Shown here: in pieces, positions 7,601-11,953 of the stretch
How positions within the stretch are numbered: position 1 is the stretch's first letter
How the letters are laid out: each line of letters begins with the position of its first letter
Source of the DNA: Propionibacteriaceae bacterium
Lineage (GTDB): Bacteria; Actinomycetota; Actinomycetes; Propionibacteriales; Propionibacteriaceae
Assembly: GCA_024636075.1 (NCBI GenBank)
Contig: JAGXHS010000198.1
Span: 1-11,953 of the forward strand
Reading direction: 5' to 3'
DNA: 11,953 nucleotides
The notes under the pieces: model-generated
Told to the model about the DNA's origin: nothing
What the model saw: only the letters and a program-made list of their open reading frames with translations
Databases searched by the model: none
Made by a program: the position numbers and the translations under genes

Positions 7601-8076
7601 ATTGGCACACCGTCTACAAGTCACCCATCGGGCCACTCACCCTCGTCGCCGACGAGTGCGGGCTGCGGCAGGTCCACATGGGCACACCCGACGAGCTCGC
7701 TGACCCCGGCACCAGGGACGACGAAGCACTGGGCGATGCGACGAAGCAGCTGCGGGAGTACTTCGCCGGCGAGCGCACAGTTTTCGACCTGCCCCTGGCC
7801 ATGGGCGGATCAGATTTCCAACGCAGTGTCTGGCAGGAACTGAGCCGGATCGGTTATGGCGAGACGATCAGCTACAGCGAGTTGGCCCGGCGCATCGGAA
7901 AGCCCGGCGCGTCCCGGGCAGTCGGCCTGGCCAACGGTCGCAATCCGCTGGCCATCATCGTGCCATGCCACCGAGTGATCGGCGTCGACGGTTCACTCAC
8001 CGGCTACGCAGGCGGCGTGAACCGCAAACGCCAGCTGCTCGAACTTGAAGCCCGCACCCTGCTGGAACACCCTTGA
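7597..8076 (+). CDS. ogt: Methylated-DNA--[protein]-cysteine S-methyltransferase
   Basis: Ogt moves the methyl group from O6-methylguanine (or O4-methylthymine) in DNA to its own cysteine, in a suicide reaction. The 159-residue product has the acceptor motif PCHRVI at 123-128 with Cys124. Arg107 and Asn116 fall at the exact spacing of the arginine finger and hinge asparagine of human MGMT (Arg128, Asn137, Cys145). The helix-turn-helix region around 90-112 (TISYSELARRIGKPGASRAVG) is intact. The start chosen is ATG 7597, with GGAGG four bases before it and a four-base overlap with the alkA stop. An in-frame start at 7507 would add 30 residues from inside alkA and is unlikely. Expression is presumably coupled to, and activated by, the upstream Ada-AlkA fusion. 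Confidence 0.97.
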   Translation: MNWHTVYKSPIGPLTLVADECGLRQVHMGTPDELADPGTRDDEALGDATKQLREYFAGERTVFDLPLAMGGSDFQRSVWQELSRIGYGETISYSELARRIGKPGASRAVGLANGRNPLAIIVPCHRVIGVDGSLTGYAGGVNRKRQLLELEARTLLEHP

Positions 8077-8083
8077 TCAAGGG
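8070..8083. terminator. Palindrome at the ogt/prs convergent junction, possible weak bidirectional terminator
   Basis: The 14 bases CCCTTGATCAAGGG form a perfect palindrome (5-bp stem with a GATC loop) that spans the ogt stop codon. Only 14 bases separate the ogt and prs coding ends. No T-tract follows on either strand, so intrinsic termination would be weak. Confidence 0.25.
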
Positions 8084-8090
8084 CTAGCAG

Positions 8091-9065
8091 TCACTCGTCG
8101 AACAGCCTCGCGACCGAGCCGTCGGCGAAGACCTCGTGGATCGCCCTGGCGATCAGTGGCGCGATCGACAGGACCGTCAGCTTCTCGATCGGCACTTGGG
8201 TACGCACTGGCAGGGTGTTGGTGACGATGATCTCGCTGAAATCCTCCGCATTGAGCCTTTCCGCGGCCGGGTCGGACAATACCGGATGGGTGGCAGCTGC
8301 GACCACACCCTTGGCGCCGCGTTGCATCAACGCGTTCGCGGCTTGGCAGATGGTGCCTGCGGTGTCGATCATATCGTCCACCAGCAGGCACATCCGGCCT
8401 TCGACCTGACCGACAACCTCGTGCACGGCGACCGTGTTGGCCTTGTTGTGGTCACGCTTCTTGTGGATGATCGCCAACTGAGCGGCGCCCAGCCGATCGG
8501 TCCACATGTCCGCCAACCGGACCCTGCCCGCGTCCGGGGAGACGACCACCAGGTCTTCGTCGCCATACTTCTTGCGCACGTACTCGGCCAGCACCGGCAG
8601 CGACCACAGGTGGTCCACCGGTCCGTTGAAGAAGCCCTGCACCTGGGCGGCGTGCAGATCGACGGACATGATCCGATCAGCTCCGGCTGCACTGAACAGG
8701 TCAGCGATCAGACGGGCGGAGATGGGCTCGCGCCCGAGATGTTTCTTGTCCTGGCGGGCGTATGGGTAATAGGGGGCGACCACGGTGATTCGCTTGGCGG
8801 AGGCACGCTTCAGCGCGTCGACCATGATCAACTGCTCCATCACCCATTCGTTCACGGGGGCGGTGTGTGACTGGATGACGAAGGCGTCCGAGCCGCGTAC
8901 CGACTCCTCGAACCGGACATAGGTTTCTGAGTTCGCGTAGTTCAGAGCCCGGGTCGGAACGATCTCCACACCCATCAAGTCCGCCACGTCGTGGGCAAGT
9001 TCGGGAAAGGCCCGCCCCGAGAAAAGCATCAGGTGCTTGACATTGGGACGGTGCTTACCACTCAC
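8091..9065 (-). CDS. prs: Ribose-phosphate pyrophosphokinase
   Basis: Prs makes PRPP from ribose 5-phosphate and ATP, feeding purine, pyrimidine, histidine, tryptophan and NAD synthesis. In actinobacteria PRPP also feeds the decaprenyl-phosphoribose route to cell-wall arabinan. The 324-residue length is typical of class I enzymes. Visible motifs are RQDKKHLGREPIS (104-116), DLHA with His138, the flexible-loop KKRDHNK (202-208) and the PRPP-binding DDMIDTAGT (230-238). The start is GTG at 9065, overlapping the glmU stop as GTGA; only a weak GGGAT precedes it, so translation is probably coupled. glmU-prs is a widely conserved pair. The 3' end faces ogt 14 bases away. Confidence 0.98.
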   Translation of the reverse strand: MSGKHRPNVKHLMLFSGRAFPELAHDVADLMGVEIVPTRALNYANSETYVRFEESVRGSDAFVIQSHTAPVNEWVMEQLIMVDALKRASAKRITVVAPYYPYARQDKKHLGREPISARLIADLFSAAGADRIMSVDLHAAQVQGFFNGPVDHLWSLPVLAEYVRKKYGDEDLVVVSPDAGRVRLADMWTDRLGAAQLAIIHKKRDHNKANTVAVHEVVGQVEGRMCLLVDDMIDTAGTICQAANALMQRGAKGVVAAATHPVLSDPAAERLNAEDFSEIIVTNTLPVRTQVPIEKLTVLSIAPLIARAIHEVFADGSVARLFDE

Positions 9066-10567
9066 TGCTCAGATCCCGGCTGTTCGCTCAGCCGGCGCAG
9101 TTCCTCACGTTTCTTCTGCACCGCAGGGTGCACGGCACCGTCGCTCTGCAGCGCCGAGGAATCCCAGCTGGACCCGGGACGCTTCCTGTTGATCCATCCC
9201 TCGATGTTGCGTTGCCGGCCGCGGGCCACTGCCAACGCGCCTGGCGGCACGTCCTGGGTGACGGTGGAGCCGGCGGCGACGAAGCCACCGGCGCCGATGT
9301 CAACCGGGCCGACCAGTACCGAGTTGGAACCGACGAAGGCGTCCTTGCCGATGTGCGTCGGTGACTTCGTCACGCCGTCGTAGTTGGCGAAGATGGTGCC
9401 GGCGCCGATGTTGACGCCGGAATCGATGATCGCGTCACCGGCGTAGCAGAGGTGCGGCACCTTGGCTCCGGCGCCGATCTTGGTGTTCTTGGTCTCGACG
9501 AAGGTTCCGACCTTGCCCTTGGTCCCGATCTCGGTGCCGGGCCGAAGATAGGCGAACGGTCCCACGCTCGCATCCTCGCCGATCACCGCGAGTATGGCGT
9601 GGGTGCGGATCACGGTGGCATTCCGGCCCACCTCCACGTCGCTCAGTGTGCTGTCCGGGCCGATGGTGGCGCCCTCACTGACCGAGGTGGCGCCTTCCAG
9701 GCTGACACCGGGCAAGAGGGTGACATCGGTCGCCAGATCGACGCCGTTCTGGATCCATGTGCTTGCCGGGTCAAGGATGGTGACGCCCGCGCGCATCCAC
9801 CGGTCCAGGATGCGCCGGTTCATCTCGGCGTTCATTTGTGCCAACTGCACCCGGTCGTTGACGCCCTCGGTCTGCCACAGATCGTTCGTGCGGTGCACCC
9901 CGACCAGCTCGCCGCGGTCGCGGATGATCCGGATGACGTCGGTCAGGTAGAGCTCCCCCTGTGCGTTGTCGTCGCTCAGGTTGGCCAGTCCGTGGTGCAG
10001 GGTGCCGGCGTTGAAGACGTAGATGCCGGAGTTGATTTCGCGGATCGCCTTTTCCTCGTCGGTGGCGTCCTTCTGTTCCACGATCCGATCCACCTGGTCG
10101 CCGTCCATCACCACCCGTCCGTAGCCGGTGGGATCCGACAGTTCCGCCGTCAGCACCGTGCAATGGTCACCGCGCTGACGGTGCGTCCGCAACAGCTCAT
10201 TCAGGGTGTCCCCGGTGAGCATCGGCACGTCCCCGTAGGTGACGACCACTTCGCCGCTCAACTCACCCAGGTCGGCCAACCCGCACTGCACTGCGTGACC
10301 AGTGCCCTTCTGCTCCTCCTGGACGGCTGTGATCACGTGCGGAGCGATGTCCTGCAGGTGTGCAGTCACCTGTTCGCGCTGATGACCCACAACGACGACC
10401 AGGTTTTCCGGTTCCACAGCGGTCGCAGCGCCGAGCGCGTAGCTGAGCATGGACTGTCCCGCGACCTCGTGCAGCAGCTTCGACCGGGACGACTTCATCC
10501 GGGTGCCGCCACCGGCGGCAAGTACGACAACTGCGGAAACTCGACTGGCATTGGGCGACGTGGTCAC
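9062..10567 (-). CDS. glmU: Bifunctional GlcN-1-P acetyltransferase / GlcNAc-1-P uridylyltransferase
   Basis: GlmU acetylates glucosamine 1-phosphate and then couples it to UTP, giving UDP-GlcNAc for peptidoglycan. The N-terminal uridylyltransferase (about 10-240) carries LAAGGGTRMKSS (16-27) with Lys30, QEEQKGTGHA (83-92) and GYGR (148-151). The C-terminal left-handed beta-helix (about 265-450) has hexapeptide repeats and the likely catalytic His372 in KVPHLCYAGDA. About 50 polar residues follow, a tail also found in mycobacterial GlmU. The start chosen is GTG 10567, giving 501 residues, because AAGGA lies five bases upstream (10577-10573). An in-frame GTG at 10609 would add 14 residues unlike GlmU. 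A tRNA-like element lies upstream on the same strand and may share its transcript. Confidence 0.97.
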   Translation of the reverse strand: MTTSPNASRVSAVVVLAAGGGTRMKSSRSKLLHEVAGQSMLSYALGAATAVEPENLVVVVGHQREQVTAHLQDIAPHVITAVQEEQKGTGHAVQCGLADLGELSGEVVVTYGDVPMLTGDTLNELLRTHRQRGDHCTVLTAELSDPTGYGRVVMDGDQVDRIVEQKDATDEEKAIREINSGIYVFNAGTLHHGLANLSDDNAQGELYLTDVIRIIRDRGELVGVHRTNDLWQTEGVNDRVQLAQMNAEMNRRILDRWMRAGVTILDPASTWIQNGVDLATDVTLLPGVSLEGATSVSEGATIGPDSTLSDVEVGRNATVIRTHAILAVIGEDASVGPFAYLRPGTEIGTKGKVGTFVETKNTKIGAGAKVPHLCYAGDAIIDSGVNIGAGTIFANYDGVTKSPTHIGKDAFVGSNSVLVGPVDIGAGGFVAAGSTVTQDVPPGALAVARGRQRNIEGWINRKRPGSSWDSSALQSDGAVHPAVQKKREELRRLSEQPGSEQ

Positions 10568-10623
10568 GGCGATCCTTCGTCCGGTGGGCAGCTGACCGGC
10601 GAGCGACACAACCGCACGCCTCG

Positions 10624-10693
10624 CTCCCCGGGTAGGAGTCGAACCTACGTCGCCGGTCCTGTGACCAAGACCGGCGGAGCCGCGCTCCGAGGA
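10624..10693 (-). pseudogene. Degenerate tRNA-like element, probably a tRNA-Gln remnant
   Basis: Read on the minus strand, these 70 bases have both ends of a tRNA. The 5' strand TCCTCGG (10693-10687) pairs over all seven positions, with one U-G, to CCGGGGA (10631-10625), followed by discriminator G (10624). There is a perfect T arm, GTAGG-TTCGACT-CCTAC (10648-10632). A weak U1-A72 pair with G73 is characteristic of tRNA-Gln. The middle is abnormal. The D arm is reduced to AGC-GCG-GCT (three pairs, three-base loop) without the conserved GG. The anticodon arm is a hairpin of 8 perfect pairs (CGCCGGTC/GACCGGCG, 10676-10651), extendable by a U-G and a U-A to leave a six-base loop, GGTCAC, with no U33. 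No standard seven-base anticodon loop can be formed and CCA is not encoded. It looks decayed or repurposed rather than a working elongator tRNA. Confidence 0.6.
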
Positions 10694-10729
10694 ATGCAGG
10701 CCGTTTTCGTGGCGCCTGTCGGTTTCTTC

Positions 10730-10760
10730 ATTGTGCCATCCTGATCTCTGTCGATGTCAG
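10730..10760 (-). promoter_or_regulatory. Candidate promoter for the tRNA-like element and glmU
   Basis: On the minus strand CTGACA (10760-10755) and CACAAT (10735-10730) match five and four consensus positions, but the 19-base spacer is longer than ideal. Transcription would start about 30 bases before the tRNA-like element. It is the best match I see upstream of glmU. Confidence 0.28.
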
Positions 10761-10839
10761 GTACGTCACAACGCACGACACTAGCGCAGCCCTCTCACGT
10801 CGTGCGGACCCGTTCACGGCCCCGGTTCTGCTCGTGGAC

Positions 10840-10884
10840 CCGCAGTCTGCGGCTGCCAGAGAGATCCTCGCTTGTTCCGCGAAC
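10840..10884. other. Small inverted repeats upstream of the flavoprotein gene
   Basis: The 244-base non-coding stretch between the tRNA-like element and the flavoprotein start holds two short perfect inverted repeats: CCGCA-GTC-TGCGG at 10840-10852 and GTTC-CGC-GAAC at 10874-10884. Either could be an operator or a transcript hairpin. No convincing plus-strand promoter hexamers were found here. Confidence 0.25.
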
Positions 10885-10897
10885 CGATGGCGCAGCA

Positions 10898-10912
10898 CCG
10901 GCAGGACTCGAA
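10898..10912 (-). repeat. tRNA 3'-arm-like fragment
   Basis: On the minus strand TTCGAGTCCTGCCGG matches the T-loop and 3' stem of the tRNA-like element at 10643-10628 (TTCGACTCCTACCCGG) at 13 of 15 aligned bases with one gap. No 5' half or matching T-stem strand is present, so it is at best a fragment; T-loop consensus alone could explain much of the match. Confidence 0.2.
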
Positions 10913-10937
10913 TTTGAAGCAACAAGGGGATGCGTGA

Positions 10938-11953
10938 TGGCGACGGATGAGCACGTCGATGTACTGGTGATCGGTGGCGGCCCGGGCGGCACCCCGGCGG
11001 CGATGGCGCTCGCAGGCGTTGGCAAGCACGTGCTGCTGGTCGAAGCTGGTCGTGGTCTCGGCGGCACATGCCTGTTTGAGGGCTGCATTCCCTCGAAGAT
11101 CTTCCGCGAGACCGCCGCCCGGCGGCACGAGATCCTCAGGGCCGAAGATTTCGGCCTGCGACTGGGAACTTCGATCACCCCCATCATTGACTGGACCGCG
11201 GTCCAGAACCGTCGACACCAGATCCTGTCCGACCGAACGCAGGCCGCCTTGGCTCACACCAAGGCGATGCCCTCGCTCGACGTCGCCTTCGGACGGGCGC
11301 GACTCACCGGCGCGCGCTCCGCAGTTGTCGACTCACCGGACATGCAACGCAGTGTGACGTTCGACCAGGCAATTCTTGCCACCGGTTGGGTGCCTGCCTC
11401 CTTGCCGATTCCGGGTGCAGATCTGCCCGGCGTGATCAACTCCGCACAGCTGATCGAGATCGACACCATCCCGCGTTCGATGATGCTGATCGGAGCCGGG
11501 CCCATCGGCGTCGAGATGGCGCAAATCTTCGCGATGCTGGGTACTCGCGTGACCATCGTGGAAGCTGCGAATCGGATTCTCGGCCCGGTCGACGCCGTTC
11601 TCGCCGAACGGCTGGAAAAGCGCCTCGTCCAGGACGGGATCGACGTTCACACCGCGGCGACAGTCGCCTCGATCACCGGCGAAAAAGGCAGTCTCCTGAC
11701 GACCTTCTCCGTGGACGGCAAGGAGATGGCGACCGAGACTGACATGGTGGCCATCGTCGCCGGTCGGCGTCCGAACGTCGCCGGCCTTGGCTTGGAGACC
11801 ACCGAGATTCGCAGCGACCACCGCGGAGTCATCGCCGATGCCACGCTGCAAACCGGTGAGCCCGGCATCTACGCCACCGGCGACCTCCTCGGCAACCCGA
11901 TGTTCGCCCACTGGGCCACCGCCCAGGCCCTGGCGGTGGCGCGCCACCTGCTC
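10938..11953 (+). CDS. Dihydrolipoamide dehydrogenase-like FAD/NAD disulfide oxidoreductase (C-terminus outside window)
   Basis: The first 338 codons of a pyridine-nucleotide disulfide reductase are present and open to the right edge. It begins with an FAD-binding Rossmann motif VIGGGPGG (11-18) ending at Glu36. The redox-active pair Cys45/Cys50 follows in GGTCLFEGCIPSK, the lipoamide-dehydrogenase pattern. Next are ATGWVP after the first FAD half, the NAD motif GAGPIGVEMA with the acidic IVEA after it (which favours NAD over NADP), and YATGD binding FAD. The dimerisation domain with the His-Glu pair is not in the window. The start is ATG 10938 with AAGGGG seven bases upstream; an adjacent in-frame GTG at 10935 is an alternative. 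It could be Lpd of a 2-oxoacid dehydrogenase complex or a related mercuric-, mycothione- or soluble-transhydrogenase-type reductase. Lpd-like is most likely from the CxxxxC context. Confidence 0.9.

Noticed and set aside
10568..10609. Upstream in-frame GTG for glmU
   Set aside because: GTG 10567 has AAGGA at ideal spacing, and the added 14 residues do not resemble the GlmU N-terminus.
10651..10676. Reading the central hairpin of the tRNA-like element as a tRNA-Sec (TCA), Asp (GTC) or Val (CAC) anticodon arm
   Set aside because: None of these placements gives both a five-pair stem and U33 in a seven-base loop; the symmetric pairing leaves an even-numbered loop.
9452..10744. A 430-codon plus-strand open frame across glmU and the tRNA-like element
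   Set aside because: It mirrors the repeat pattern of the GlmU beta-helix in antisense and has no known domain.
10874..10884. Possible LexA/SOS box near the flavoprotein gene
   Set aside because: Actinobacterial LexA sites have GAAC first and GTTC second with four bases between; here the order is reversed and the spacer is three.

Overview
This 11,953-base window is high-GC and reads as chromosomal DNA of an actinobacterium. The evidence is the high GC content, frequent GTG starts, a GlmU with the C-terminal tail seen in actinomycetes, an Ada-AlkA fusion followed by ogt as in mycobacteria, and the housekeeping order glmU-prs-rplY-pth-mfd-lipoprotein-mazG. A Propionibacteriales-like lineage is possible, but the sequence alone does not fix the genus. 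Both ends cut a gene: mazG on the left and a dihydrolipoamide-dehydrogenase-like flavoprotein on the right.

Layout, left to right. At 1-5931 everything is on the minus strand, transcribed right to left: rplY (50S protein L25), pth (peptidyl-tRNA hydrolase), mfd (transcription-repair coupling factor), a small SurA-N-like lipoprotein, and the start of mazG (NTP pyrophosphohydrolase). At 6116-8076 there is a two-gene plus-strand operon: an Ada/AraC/AlkA fusion glycosylase and regulator, translationally coupled to ogt (O6-methylguanine methyltransferase). At 8091-10567 the minus strand resumes with glmU and prs, which make UDP-GlcNAc and PRPP. A degenerate tRNA-Gln-like element lies just upstream of glmU at 10624-10693. 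A plus-strand flavoprotein disulfide reductase begins at 10938 and runs off the end.

The genes fall into two themes. One is the old glmU-prs-rplY-pth-mfd-mazG cluster of precursor supply, translation quality control and transcription-coupled repair. The other is an alkylation-damage cassette sitting in opposite orientation between prs and rplY. Together mfd, mazG, ada-alkA and ogt make the window rich in genome-maintenance functions. Four adjacent gene pairs overlap by exactly four bases (ATGA or GTGA), which points to tight translational coupling.

No CRISPR array, insertion sequence, phage gene or clearly new multigene system was seen. The less ordinary items are non-coding: the tRNA-like element with a shrunken D arm and an over-long anticodon arm, a duplicated 13-base element carrying the Shine-Dalgarno core in the rplY leader, and a short tRNA 3'-end-like fragment upstream of the flavoprotein gene.
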